A DNA stretch of 64,000 nt from an uncultured Syntrophobacterales bacterium (GTDB lineage Bacteria; Desulfobacterota; Syntrophia; Syntrophales; UBA5619). The DNA is taken from NCBI GenBank assembly GCA_903928915.1, contig CAIYSL010000087.1, forward strand, positions 1-64,000, in the 5' to 3' direction. Below are positions 41,338 to 49,895 of this stretch, one piece after another; positions within the stretch are counted from its first letter, which is position 1; every line of letters starts with the position of its first letter. Under the pieces are notes generated by a model. It worked only from the letters and a program-made list of their open reading frames with translations, made no database searches and was not told where the DNA came from. Position numbers and translations under genes: made by a program.

Positions 41338-42543
41338 CTAGGCCGGCGCCGAGACCTTCGTCGGTTCTGCAACCGCCGCTCTGTTCAGCGGGCGCCGGAC
41401 GACGCGGTTGCGTCCGGCTGCTTTGGCGGCAATAAGCGCCTCGTCGGCAACCCGGAGTATTGCGTCCAGGTCGGCTTCGTCGGCGAGGTTCAGGCCGGTG
41501 ATGCCGATGCTGACCGTGCAGCTGATCGAAGCAGCCCCGACCGTGACGCAGACCTCGGCGACCCTGGCGCGGAGACGGTCGGCGAAGATGGCTGCCCCCT
41601 CTGTGTCCGTCTCGGGCAGCAGGATCGTGAACTCCTCGCCGCCGTACCGGCCGAAGAGGTCGTTCTCCCGCAGGCAGGTCAGGGTCGTCGCGGTGAAGGA
41701 TTTCAGGACTGCGTCGCCGGTCAGGTGGCCATAGGTATCGTTGACCCGTTTGAAATGGTCGAAGTCCACCATCAGCAGGGCCAGGGGGCTCCGGGTCCGG
41801 CGATGACGGGCAATCTCCTTCTTGGCCAGTTCCAGGAAGGTGCGACGGTTGAAGATCTCGGTCAGCGAATCGAGCGTGGCCAGCCGCTCGTTCTCGCGGT
41901 CGGCCCGTTCCCGCGTCATGAGCAGAAAACCGAAGCTGCTCATGATGATGACAACGAAACCGGCGAGAAGGCTGACGGTCTGAAGCGGTGACACGTTCAG
42001 GAGAGAAACCTGTTTCGCAGGGTCGACGAGGACCTCCAGGACACGACCGAACACCAGCAGGGCGGCGACGGCAAAGGCGGACCCCGTCAGCCAGCGGGAT
42101 CGCCATTCATGGGTGGGGGCCTGCCGGAAGAGGATCAGGGCGATGGCGCCGAGCTGGAGGCAGAACACACTCCCGCTGAACACAACCCGTTGGACCGGGG
42201 TTGCGAGAGCGGTCAGGATGAGGAAGAAACAGACAACGGCCGTCGCGATGAGCGGGGTCCACCGGCGCAATTTCCCCTGAAACTCCTGCACCGCCGCGTA
42301 CAGCAGCCAGAAGCCGGTCGACAGAAGCGTGTTGGCCAGGACGATCGAGAAGAAATCGGGGAAGACTCCCCGGGTGGCGAAGAGGGATGCACCGAAAAAC
42401 TGGATGGCGCCCCCCGCTGTCCAGAGGCGCATGCCGTCGCGACGAAAACGTCCGACGTGTGTGACGAACAGCGCCGTCGACACGATCAGGCAACTGATCG
42501 CCATGATGACAACGATCGTCCGGGTATCCAAGAGAGTCTCCAC
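41338..42543 (-). CDS. Membrane-anchored diguanylate cyclase
   Basis: 401 residues. Six to seven hydrophobic segments fill residues 10-215, with no recognised periplasmic sensor fold, followed by a GGDEF domain (about 235-385). The active site is GRYGGEEF, and an RXXD inhibitory site lies five residues before it (RENDLFGRYGGEEF), so product feedback is expected. It makes c-di-GMP from two GTP. It has its own promoter at 42652-42680 and no clear operon partner; RidA follows 152 bases later. Confidence 0.9.
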   Translation of the reverse strand: METLLDTRTIVVIMAISCLIVSTALFVTHVGRFRRDGMRLWTAGGAIQFFGASLFATRGVFPDFFSIVLANTLLSTGFWLLYAAVQEFQGKLRRWTPLIATAVVCFFLILTALATPVQRVVFSGSVFCLQLGAIALILFRQAPTHEWRSRWLTGSAFAVAALLVFGRVLEVLVDPAKQVSLLNVSPLQTVSLLAGFVVIIMSSFGFLLMTRERADRENERLATLDSLTEIFNRRTFLELAKKEIARHRRTRSPLALLMVDFDHFKRVNDTYGHLTGDAVLKSFTATTLTCLRENDLFGRYGGEEFTILLPETDTEGAAIFADRLRARVAEVCVTVGAASISCTVSIGITGLNLADEADLDAILRVADEALIAAKAAGRNRVVRRPLNRAAVAEPTKVSAPA

Positions 42544-42651
42544 CGGCTTCCGTCCGTATCGGGTTCAGCCGAGGTACCCCGGAGGGAAGCGTCAAGAGGA
42601 GCCGCCGGGGACCTGATGATTGCCGCTCCGGAGACCCCTTTCGCGAACCGG

Positions 42652-42680
42652 AGTATAGGCGGACTTGTTCCGCCTGTCAA
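42652..42680 (-). promoter_or_regulatory. Sigma70-type promoter of the diguanylate cyclase
   Basis: Minus-strand TTGACA (42675-42680), 17-base spacer, TATACT (42652-42657); about 100 bases before ATG 42543. The spacer contains a GGCGGA/TCCGCC dyad that could be an operator. Confidence 0.75.
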
Positions 42681-42800
42681 GGATAACCACGATGGTGTAA
42701 CCACGGTGGCGTGGTGGCCATCGGCCGATTGGGCGGCACGAGGTGAGCCCCGTGAGGAGCGGACCTAAGGATGCACGGTTCGAACTGTCACGATTCGCGC

Positions 42801-42828
42801 TTGACAACGCGGGTCGGAACGGTATACT
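42801..42828 (+). promoter_or_regulatory. Promoter of the thiamine operon
   Basis: TTGACA (42801-42806), 16-base spacer, TATACT (42823-42828). Transcription should start about 20 bases before the TPP aptamer, at about 42835. Confidence 0.8.
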
Positions 42829-42853
42829 GAGCCATCGCCGCGATTGCGGCAAT

Positions 42854-42930
42854 CGTTAGGGGTGCTCGAACAGTCGGGCTGAGAAGACACCCTAATTACC
42901 TGATCTGGTTAATGCCAGCGTAGGGAAACG
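42854..42930 (+). ncRNA. TPP (THI-element) riboswitch aptamer
   Basis: The conserved blocks are all present in order: AGGGGTGC, GGCTGAGA, ACACCCT, ACCTGATCTGG, TAATGCCAGCGTAGGGAAA. The closing P1 stem pairs CGTT (42854-42857) with AACG (42927-42930). It senses thiamine pyrophosphate and controls the thi operon that follows. A terminator hairpin at 42974-43005 is the likely expression platform. Confidence 0.95.
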
Positions 42931-42973
42931 GTAAGAACAACCACTGCTGCTTCTGTGTTCGCCTCTGTTCGCT

Positions 42974-43005
42974 GACCGTTTTCCCTTTCGGGAGACGGTT
43001 TTTTT
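42974..43005 (+). terminator. Riboswitch-controlled terminator abutting the thiF start codon
   Basis: A hairpin with arms ACCGTTTTCCC and GGGAGACGGT (TTTC loop) runs straight into seven T residues, and the thiF ATG is the next base (43006). The 3' arm also contains GGGAG, the only ribosome-site-like sequence before thiF, so the same hairpin could stop transcription and hide the ribosome site. Confidence 0.85.
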
Positions 43006-43821
43006 ATGACGGCGATCCGCGGAGGTCTTGACCGCCTCGAACAGGAGCTGTACCAGCGCAACGTCCGCATCCCCGAGGTGGGGGAAGAGGGCCAGCGGAA
43101 GCTGCTGGCAAGCCGCGTCCTGATCGTGGGACTGGGCGGCCTCGGGAGCCCCGCCCTGTTCTACTTGGCCGCCTGCGGCATCGGCGAGATCGGGATCGCC
43201 GACGGCGACCGGGTCGAACTCTCCAACCTCCAGCGCCAGATCCTGCACGGCCGGGAAGATGTGGGGATACCGAAAACGGCCTCCGCCGCCCGCAGCGCAC
43301 TCCGCCTCAGGCCGGACCTCCTCCTGACCGCCTATCCCTGCCGGATCACCGCGGCCAATGCCGCCGAAGTCATCGCGCCGTACGATTTCGTGATCGAGGC
43401 GACGGACAACTTCACCGCGAAATTCCTGATCAACGATGCCTGCGTCCGGCTCGGCAAGGCCTTTTCCCACGCCGGGATCCTCGGGATGTACGGTCAGACC
43501 ATGACGGTGGTCCCCGGCAAGGGGCCCTGCTACCGCTGCGTGTTCGGCGAACCGCCCCTGCCCGGTGCGGTTCCCACCACGGCCGAGGCGGGCGTCCTCG
43601 GGACCGTCCCCGGGGTGCTGGGCGCCATCCAGGCCACCGAGGCGATCAAGTACCTGTTGAACCGCGGCCGCCTTCTGGTGGGGAGCCTGCTCACCTGGGA
43701 TGCCCTGTCGATGAGATTCCGCGAGATCCCCCTGCCGCCGGAGGCGCGGTGCGGGGTGTGTACCGGGCCCGGACAGCCGGGGCGGACGGGAATGGACGAG
43801 GGAGAAAGGAAGGGAACATGA
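43006..43821 (+). CDS. thiF: ThiF/MoeB/HesA family sulfur-carrier adenylyltransferase
   Basis: 271 residues. ATP-binding [30 protein letters not shown], and two CXXC pairs for zinc (CYRC, CGVC) are standard for E1-like ThiF/MoeB enzymes. In this operon it should adenylate the C-terminal Gly of ThiS before sulfur loading. It follows the TPP riboswitch terminator directly and overlaps thiG by four bases (ATGA). ThiF rather than MoeB is chosen by context. Confidence 0.92.
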   Translation: MTAIRGGLDRLEQELYQRNVRIPEVGEEGQRKLLASRVLIVGLGGLGSPALFYLAACGIGEIGIADGDRVELSNLQRQILHGREDVGIPKTASAARSALRLRPDLLLTAYPCRITAANAAEVIAPYDFVIEATDNFTAKFLINDACVRLGKAFSHAGILGMYGQTMTVVPGKGPCYRCVFGEPPLPGAVPTTAEAGVLGTVPGVLGAIQATEAIKYLLNRGRLLVGSLLTWDALSMRFREIPLPPEARCGVCTGPGQPGRTGMDEGERKGT

Positions 43822-44519
43822 CAACCACAGGAAAAGCGGATGTCCCGCTCACGATCGCGGGGCGGGCCTTCGGTTCACGTCTCCTGGTGGGGACGGGGAA
43901 GTTTCCGTCCAGCCGGGCGATGCAAGGCGCGCTTCAGGCCTCGGGGACGGAGATCGTCACGGTGGCCCTCCGCAGGGTCGACCTGGAAGACAGCCAGGAC
44001 AGCATCCTGGGGGCAGTGGACACGGGCCGGTACCTCCTGCTGCCCAATACCTCCGGGGCCAGGACCGCCGAGGAGGCGGTGCGGCTGGCGCGGCTGGCCA
44101 GGGCCGCCGGGTGTGAACCCTGGGTCAAGCTGGAGATCACCCCCGACCCCCACTACCTCCTGCCCGACCCGGTCGAGACCCTCAAGGCTGCCGAGATCCT
44201 GGTCAGGGAAGGGTTTGTCGTCCTTCCTTACATCAACGCCGATCCGGTCCTGGCGCGGCGGCTGGAGGATATCGGTACGGCCACGGTCATGCCGCTGGGG
44301 GCGCCGATCGGGTCGAACCGGGGGGTGAAGACGCGGGAGCTGATCGAGATCATCATCGAAAAGGCGAATGTCCCCGTCGTGGTGGATGCGGGCCTCGGCG
44401 CACCGTCCCATGCGGCGGAGGCGATGGAGATGGGGGCCGACGCGGTCCTGGTCAACACGGCGATCGCCGTTGCCGGGGACCCTAGAGCAATGGCCCGGGC
44501 CTTCAAGAAAGGGGTGTAG
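43818..44519 (+). CDS. thiG: Thiazole synthase ThiG, truncated by an in-frame TAG
   Basis: 233 residues to the first stop. The TIM-barrel is complete in its main parts: [40 protein letters not shown] (Schiff-base Lys), [29 protein letters not shown] and [20 protein letters not shown]. It makes the thiazole phosphate from deoxyxylulose phosphate, dehydroglycine and ThiS thiocarboxylate. It ends at TAG 44517, but the frame continues with clear ThiG coding sequence for 28 more codons (see 44520-44606). So this is either a nonsense mutation, a sequence error for GAG, or a read-through site. Confidence 0.9.
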   Translation: MTTTGKADVPLTIAGRAFGSRLLVGTGKFPSSRAMQGALQASGTEIVTVALRRVDLEDSQDSILGAVDTGRYLLLPNTSGARTAEEAVRLARLARAAGCEPWVKLEITPDPHYLLPDPVETLKAAEILVREGFVVLPYINADPVLARRLEDIGTATVMPLGAPIGSNRGVKTRELIEIIIEKANVPVVVDAGLGAPSHAAEAMEMGADAVLVNTAIAVAGDPRAMARAFKKGV

Positions 44520-44606
44520 GCGGGGCGCGAGGCCTTCCTGGCCGGGCTCGGCCGCCAGCAGAAGCGGGCGGAAGCCTCCAGCCCGCTCACGGGGTTCTTG
44601 AGGTAG
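44520..44606 (+). other. Conserved thiG C-terminus stranded beyond an amber codon
   Basis: In the thiG frame these 28 codons read AGREAFLAGLGRQQKRAE followed by ASSPLTGFLR and a TAG stop (44604-44606). That is the normal end of ThiG, including the conserved SPLTGF. A single change, GAG to TAG at 44517, would explain the break. The thiH start follows four bases later, as expected if thiG really ended here. Confidence 0.8.
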
Positions 44607-44610
44607 CGCC

Positions 44611-45726
44611 ATGAGCTTCGCCGATGTGATCCGCACCTATCGCGGAAAGGACGTTGCGGCGGAGATCGGGCACCGCTCCCGCGCGGACGTGGAACGGGCC
44701 CTCGCGGCCCCCGCCCCCGGGCTCGACGATCTGCTGAGCCTGCTTTCGCCTGCCGCCGGGGCGTTCCTCGAGGAGATGGCCCAGCGGGCCCACCGCCTGA
44801 CGGTGCAGCGGTTCGGCCGGGTGATGGGGATGTTCGCCCCGCTGTACCTGTCGAACGTCTGCACCAACCGCTGCGTCTACTGCGGGTTCAACGCCGCGTA
44901 CACCTCCCTGGCGCGCGTCACGCTGACCCCGGAAAAGGCCGCACGGGAAGGGGCCGCACTCCGCGCGCTGGGGTTCAGGAGCGTCCTGCTGTTGACCGGC
45001 GAGGCGCCCCACATCGTCACCGATCGGTACCTGAAGCAGGTCCTGGAACTGCTCCGCCCCCGGTTCACCTCGATCGGGATCGAGATGTTTCCGATGACGG
45101 TCCAGCGGTACCGGGAGCTGATCGGCCAGGGGGTGGACAGCCTGACCGTGTTCCAGGAGACCTACGACGAGGCCCGCTACGGCCGATTCCACCCCGCAGG
45201 CCGGAAGGGCGATTACCGGTGGCGGCTGGAGACTCCGGAGCGGGGCGGCGCGGCGGGATTCAGACGCGTGGGGATCGGTCCCCTGCTGGGGTTGAGCGAC
45301 TGGCGGGTCGAGGGATTCTTCGTTGCCCTGCATGCATCCTACCTGCTGAAGAACTACTGGCAATCGCAGATCACGGTTTCATTCCCCCGCCTCTGTTCCG
45401 CGGCGGGGGGATTCGCCCCCCCGGCGCCGGTCGGCGACCGGGACCTGGTCCAGCTGATCTGCGGCCTGAGGCTTGTCCTGCCCGACGTGGGGTTTACGCT
45501 TTCCACGCGGGAATCGCCGCTCCTGCGCGATCACCTCATCCCGCTGGGGATCACCGTGATGAGCGCCGGCTCCCGCACCGAGCCGGGGGGGTACGCCCAT
45601 GCGAGCGGGGGCGGGGCGCAGTTCACCGTGGCCGACGGGAGGTCGCCCGGTGCGGTGGCGGAGGTGCTGCGCCGCCGGGGGTACGAACCGGTCTGGAAAG
45701 AGTGGGACGCCGCGCTCGCCTCGTGA
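44611..45726 (+). CDS. thiH: 2-iminoacetate synthase ThiH (radical SAM)
   Basis: 371 residues. The radical-SAM cluster motif CTNRCVYC lies in LSNVCTNRCVYCGFN near residue 88; other marks are LTGEAPHIV, VFQETYDEARYGRFHPAG and SRESPLLRD-like STRESPLLRDHLIPLGIT. It cleaves tyrosine to dehydroglycine (2-iminoacetate) for ThiG; this anaerobic-type route replaces ThiO. GAGG about eight bases upstream, inside the old thiG coding end, is its ribosome site. Confidence 0.94.
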   Translation: MSFADVIRTYRGKDVAAEIGHRSRADVERALAAPAPGLDDLLSLLSPAAGAFLEEMAQRAHRLTVQRFGRVMGMFAPLYLSNVCTNRCVYCGFNAAYTSLARVTLTPEKAAREGAALRALGFRSVLLLTGEAPHIVTDRYLKQVLELLRPRFTSIGIEMFPMTVQRYRELIGQGVDSLTVFQETYDEARYGRFHPAGRKGDYRWRLETPERGGAAGFRRVGIGPLLGLSDWRVEGFFVALHASYLLKNYWQSQITVSFPRLCSAAGGFAPPAPVGDRDLVQLICGLRLVLPDVGFTLSTRESPLLRDHLIPLGITVMSAGSRTEPGGYAHASGGGAQFTVADGRSPGAVAEVLRRRGYEPVWKEWDAALAS

Positions 45727-45820
45727 GGAGGAGCGGGCCGGGCGGTGCGGGAGGTGAGCAACGGTCGCGCCTGCGCCCGGGCCCCGGGAGCACGGGCGCG
45801 CTTCGGCGCACGGGGGAGCG

Positions 45821-46021
45821 ATGGAGATTCGGGTGAATGGAGAAATCAGACACTGGGAGCGGTCCGTCACGGTCCGCGAACTGCTGGAGGGGCTGGGTAT
45901 CCGTCCGGAAACGGTCGTGGTGGAGCTGAACCTCCGGATCGTGGCCCGCGAGCGGGTGGATGAAGAGATGATCGCGGAAGGGGACTCCCTCGAGATCATC
46001 CGGCTGGTGGGAGGCGGGTAG
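45821..46021 (+). CDS. thiS: Sulfur carrier protein ThiS
   Basis: 66 residues, beta-grasp fold, beginning MEIRVNGEIRHW and ending LVGGG, with the C-terminal Gly pair that is adenylated and thiocarboxylated. GGGGGAG precedes the ATG. Its stop touches the thiE start. The 94 bases between thiH and thiS have no gene. Confidence 0.93.
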   Translation: MEIRVNGEIRHWERSVTVRELLEGLGIRPETVVVELNLRIVARERVDEEMIAEGDSLEIIRLVGGG

Positions 46022-46678
46022 ATGAACAGGGAACAGCGGCGGGAGAAGTTCCTGCGGGTCGACCTCTATCCGGTGACCTGCGAGCGGCTCTCCGCGGGGA
46101 GGTCGAACCTCGATGTCCTGGAGGCGGCGATCCGCGGCGGGGCGAAGGTCATCCAGCTCAGGGAGAAGGAGCTTCCCGGGCGGGATCTCTACCGGCTGGC
46201 CTGCGCCTTCCGGAAGATCACTGCCGAGGCCGGGGTGCTGCTGATCATCAACGACCGCGTCGATATCGCGCTCGCCGCGGATGCCGACGGGGTCCACCTG
46301 GGGCAGGATGACCTCCCGCTGGCAGCGGCCAGGCGGATCGCGCCCGAGCTGCTGATCGGGATTTCCACCCACTCCCGCGCGGAGGCCCTGCAAGCCGAGA
46401 GCGAGGGGGCGGATTACGTCAACATCGGTCCGATCTTTCCCACCGCCACCAAGGAAGGGGTGAGCCGGTTCCTGGGGCCGGAGGCGATCCCCGGGATCGC
46501 CGCGGGGCTTGCGATCCCCTTCACCGTGATGGGGGGGATCGGCGCGGCCAACATCGGACGGGTGGTCAGCCAGGGGGCGCATCGGGTGGCCGTGGTGACG
46601 GCCGTCACCCTTGCCACCGATATCGCTTCTGCGGTGGACGAGCTCCGCGGGAAGATCAAAAGCTCCACAGCAGCTTGA
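46022..46678 (+). CDS. thiE: Thiamine-phosphate synthase ThiE
   Basis: 218 residues. VIQLREKELPGRDLYRLA, LLIINDRVDIALAADADGVHLGQDD, IGISTHSRAEA, ADYVNIGPIFPTATKEG and VMGGIG are the ThiE motifs. It joins the thiazole and pyrimidine halves into thiamine phosphate. It is last in the operon. No thiC or thiD is in the window, so pyrimidine synthesis must be elsewhere. The last 23 bases overlap the converging TauE/SafE gene. Confidence 0.94.
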   Translation: MNREQRREKFLRVDLYPVTCERLSAGRSNLDVLEAAIRGGAKVIQLREKELPGRDLYRLACAFRKITAEAGVLLIINDRVDIALAADADGVHLGQDDLPLAAARRIAPELLIGISTHSRAEALQAESEGADYVNIGPIFPTATKEGVSRFLGPEAIPGIAAGLAIPFTVMGGIGAANIGRVVSQGAHRVAVVTAVTLATDIASAVDELRGKIKSSTAA

Positions 46679-47405
46679 TCGCCATGATGAGCATGGCGAT
46701 GACCAGCACGATCTTGATCGCCTTTTCCCCCCGCCGGACCGATATCTTGGCCGCCCACCATCCGCCGGTGGCATTGCCCGTGGCCAGGACGATCCCCAGC
46801 GGCCAGTCGATATTCCCTGTCCATGCGAATACGGCCATCGCGGGGATGGTGTAGATGAAGAACACGGCCGCCTTGTGCATGTTGATCCGCACGAGGTCCA
46901 TGTTCATCAGGTGCCTCAGCGCCGCGATCATGAAAAACCCGATGCCCACCTGGTGCAGCCCGCCGATGAACCCGATCCCCAGCATGACGGGGTAGATCAG
47001 CCAACCGCCCGATGACTCCCCGGCCTGCCGCCCGTTCTTGCCGAAGGCAGGGACGAGGACCGTGGCGACCATGACGAGGATGAAGATGCCGAGTACCTTC
47101 TGGAACAGGAGGCTGTCCATCTTGACGGCGGCGATGGCCCCGAGGACCGCCCCCGGAAGGGCGCAGGCGGCCAGCCGCATGCTCGTCTTCAGGTCCGAAT
47201 AGTTCTCCCTGCGGTAGGAGATGACGGTGGCGATGCACTGAATGAACACGGCCAACCGGTTGGTGCCGTTGGCCAGCGGGGCGTCGAGACCGAGGAAGAT
47301 GAGCATCGGCAGGGTGATCGCCGAGCCGCCGCCGGCCATGACGTTCAGGACCCCGGCGACGATTCCCACGCCGAACAACAGCGGGAGCAACAGGATCTGG
47401 TCCAT
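46656..47405 (-). CDS. TauE/SafE family membrane permease
   Basis: 249 residues, about eight hydrophobic helices. GIVAGVLNVMAGGGSAITLPMLIFLG near the start and GGLHQVGIGFFMIAALRHL in the middle are family marks. Proteins of this type export sulfite or sulfonate-linked anions, or move other organic anions; the substrate here is unknown. It has its own promoter (47495-47523) and converges on thiE. Confidence 0.88.
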   Translation of the reverse strand: MDQILLLPLLFGVGIVAGVLNVMAGGGSAITLPMLIFLGLDAPLANGTNRLAVFIQCIATVISYRRENYSDLKTSMRLAACALPGAVLGAIAAVKMDSLLFQKVLGIFILVMVATVLVPAFGKNGRQAGESSGGWLIYPVMLGIGFIGGLHQVGIGFFMIAALRHLMNMDLVRINMHKAAVFFIYTIPAMAVFAWTGNIDWPLGIVLATGNATGGWWAAKISVRRGEKAIKIVLVIAMLIMAIKLLWSF

Positions 47406-47494
47406 CTCCTCCTTCTCCGGGACGACCGATCCGTGCGGCTACGTGGCCGGCGGACACGCAACGGTCGCCCCTCAACCCATGGTTTCGCTGCGTG

Positions 47495-47523
47495 AGGATA
47501 GGAGAAGCGACCCCGCCTGTCAA
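47495..47523 (-). promoter_or_regulatory. Sigma70-type promoter of the TauE/SafE gene
   Basis: Minus-strand TTGACA (47518-47523), 17-base spacer, TATCCT (47495-47500). Confidence 0.7.
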
Positions 47524-47560
47524 GGAGATGTTCGCGCGGGGCGGCAGGGGAAAGACCCCC

Positions 47561-49081
47561 CTATGCACCTTCTTCGCCGAACACCTCCGCCTGGAAGGTG
47601 GAGAAGCGCGCCCCCTCGCGCCAGGCCGCGGGGGAAAGGCCGGCCTTGCAGCTGAGGTTGTCGAGCATCTCCTCTAGCCCCCATCCCTGTTCCGGCGCCA
47701 CCTGGGGGAGGAAGACCGCCGAACAGCCGCCCTTCTGGAGAAGGACGCCGTCCCTGCCGACGACGATCGCCTCGGGACCGGAGACCTGCCGCATCGGGGT
47801 GAGGACCGATATCTCGATCTTCAGTTCCGCCACCTCCCGAAGGGTGAGCCGGGAAAACCGCGGGTCCTCGAAGGCGGCCTGGAGCGCCATCATCCCGACG
47901 AGCGGGGCGAGGGGCCTGTCCGGCAGCATGTGGCCGATGCAACCGCGCAGGCAGCCCCGTTTCTTCAGGGTGACGAAGACCCCGCGCTCCTCCAGCGCGG
48001 CCGGGGAAAAACCCCGGGGGAGGGGGACCATCTGCGTGGTCAGGAAGCGGGAGATCGTCTCCCGGGCGAGGTTGAGGAGCCCCTGCTTGTCCTTCTCGGT
48101 GAGCGATGCGGAAGCGGTTCCGGCAGCGGGATCGGCGGCCTGGGCGGGTTTCAGCCCGGAACCCAGAACGACCGCACCGTAGCCGACGACGCGGTCCCGC
48201 TCGCCGATCGGGAGGTCGCCGGAATTGGCGTAGCTCACTACCCGCCCGCCCGTGGCGCCCATGGCCTTTGCGGCAGCCATCGCCACCATGATCGGGGTCT
48301 CACCGCAGGCGCTGGTGTCCAGCCCCCGGATCCGGCGGGCCGTCTGGGTCCGGATGACGGCCTGGAGGCGCTCGGTGTCGAGGGAGGGGATCGCCGCGAG
48401 CGTTGCCCGGTCGATGCGCTCGGCATCCTCTGCGGAGGGGTAATGGGAGAGATCGGAACTCGCCACGACGAGAACCCGGCGCCCCTGCATCGCCTTCGCC
48501 AGGGCGGTGCCGAACCGTTCGCAGCCGGCCGCGTCCGCGTTCCCGACGACCGCCGGGAGGATCATCGCCTGCGGGAAGAGGACCTGGATGAACGGGACCT
48601 GCACCTCGACCGAATGCTCGCGCACGTGGGGGGCGTCGTCCGCGGTGTAGTCGGGGCCGGCGGCGATCAGCGCGGCAACGGCAGCTTCGTCCACCGGCGC
48701 GACCCCGAGGGGGGTCTTGAAGCCCGCGCCGGAGTACAGGGCGATTGTTTTCAGCCCCGGCGCCGTGTGGTTTGTCCCCAGGATGACGACGGTGTCATAC
48801 TCCCGGCCCCGGACCTGGCTGTAGCCGTCCGCACAGATCTGCCCCGAGAAGATGTAGCCGGCGTGGGGGACGACGATCGCCAGGGGCTGGTCTGCCTGCG
48901 GCGGCAGGGCGTCTTGCATGAATTGCTCGACGGAAAGCTTGAGGACGGACGCAGATTCCGGGTAGAACTTTCCGGCGACCACGGCGGGACGGATGCGGCC
49001 TGCGCCGGTGTTGGCCCGGCCGGGGAGGGCGATCCCCGCGCCGAGGAGGGTGAAGGGTATGCCGATACGGGTAGAATCCAT
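47561..49081 (-). CDS. Memo-AMMECR1 fusion (AmmeMemoRadiSam proteins B and A)
   Basis: 506 residues. Residues about 28-310 are a Memo domain (VVPHAGYIFSGQICADGY, ILGTNHTAPG, VASSDLSHYPSAEDAERID), related to class III extradiol dioxygenases and retaining several His that could bind metal. Residues about 330-506 are an AMMECR1 domain (GVFVTLKKRGCLRGCIGHMLP, FSRLTLREVAELKIEISVL). The two usually occur with a radical SAM protein in the AmmeMemoRadiSam system; no such gene is next to it here. The Memo end starts with a Gly-rich hydrophobic stretch that is not a convincing signal peptide. Function is unknown. Confidence 0.88.
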   Translation of the reverse strand: MDSTRIGIPFTLLGAGIALPGRANTGAGRIRPAVVAGKFYPESASVLKLSVEQFMQDALPPQADQPLAIVVPHAGYIFSGQICADGYSQVRGREYDTVVILGTNHTAPGLKTIALYSGAGFKTPLGVAPVDEAAVAALIAAGPDYTADDAPHVREHSVEVQVPFIQVLFPQAMILPAVVGNADAAGCERFGTALAKAMQGRRVLVVASSDLSHYPSAEDAERIDRATLAAIPSLDTERLQAVIRTQTARRIRGLDTSACGETPIMVAMAAAKAMGATGGRVVSYANSGDLPIGERDRVVGYGAVVLGSGLKPAQAADPAAGTASASLTEKDKQGLLNLARETISRFLTTQMVPLPRGFSPAALEERGVFVTLKKRGCLRGCIGHMLPDRPLAPLVGMMALQAAFEDPRFSRLTLREVAELKIEISVLTPMRQVSGPEAIVVGRDGVLLQKGGCSAVFLPQVAPEQGWGLEEMLDNLSCKAGLSPAAWREGARFSTFQAEVFGEEGA

Positions 49082-49239
49082 CGTTGATCTCCTTTCGGTT
49101 CTGGGGGCCGGCGGGAATCATCCGCCGGTACGGCGGTCGGGTAGAATGGGTGGGGGAGTAAACGGGCTGCCGGCGCCTCCCGCCCCGGTCGCGGCAGGAT
49201 AGGCAGGCCTCACGCAGCCGGGACCCGGCAGGCGCGGTC

Positions 49240-49653
49240 TCAGTTCTTCATGCTGCCGGACAGCAGGCGCTTTACCGTCGGCGCCAGCCGGTCGAGGCGG
49301 TTTTTGAAGATGCAATCGCTGGCCCCCAGGGCGAGCAGTTCGTCCATTTTGTTTCCGTCGCTGTCGAAGGCGCCGGTCACCACGACGAACGGCACCTCGG
49401 GATACAGCTTCTTTGCCTCGAGCAAGGCCAACGTGCCGTTGTACTGGGGGAGGTCGTAGTCGGAGAGGATCACGTCAGGGGGAAACTCCCGCAGCGCCTG
49501 GACGTATTCCCGCTCATTTCTGGCCCAGCGGGAGACGAAGGAAACCCCCCCCTCCTGCAGTTCGAACTCCATCAGATCATCATCGCTTGCCCTGTCTTCC
49601 AGAATCAAGATTCGCACCGTCTTCTCCATGACCGCACACCCAACGGTTTTCAT
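49240..49653 (-). CDS. Single-domain response regulator
   Basis: 137 residues: acidic pocket ILILEDRASDDDLMEFEL, phospho-Asp in VILSDYDLPQYNG, switch Thr in VVVTGAF and Lys in CIFKNRLDRL. The DYDLPQ and late-Lys pattern match the receiver type fused to PAS/GGDEF proteins, as in the two genes at the right of the window (DYRL, DYYLP). It has no output domain and no kinase neighbour. ATG 49629 (eight codons in) is an alternative start. It is followed by a 240-base gap that holds only two small hairpins (about 49731-49748 and 49754-49773). Confidence 0.82.
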   Translation of the reverse strand: MKTVGCAVMEKTVRILILEDRASDDDLMEFELQEGGVSFVSRWARNEREYVQALREFPPDVILSDYDLPQYNGTLALLEAKKLYPEVPFVVVTGAFDSDGNKMDELLALGASDCIFKNRLDRLAPTVKRLLSGSMKN

Positions 49654-49895
49654 TCTTCCTTGCGTCCCATAGGCGAGTCCACGGTAGAAGATTCAGCGGT
49701 GAAAAGCTATGGGGTTTCAATGGAGGCACATTGGTAGGGATAACCTACATGGTGGCACGCTAAGGGGCGTGCCTGCGATTCCGGCACACAGAAGCCGCCT
49801 TTTCAAAGAGCTCGACCGCCCGGCGCGAACGGGTGTGGCGGGCAACCGCGCCCCCCGGGGCCGCGGGCTTCAACAGCGGCGGGAATCGCGGTATC

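Noticed and set aside
44517-44519. Amber codon in thiG as pyrrolysine insertion
   Set aside because: ThiG is not a pyrrolysine protein, and TAG is used as a normal stop by several genes here, including the natural end of this thiG frame.
49731-49773. Two adjacent small hairpins as a riboswitch
   Set aside because: No conserved aptamer sequence is recognised and they lie downstream of the flavoprotein gene's stop, not in a leader.
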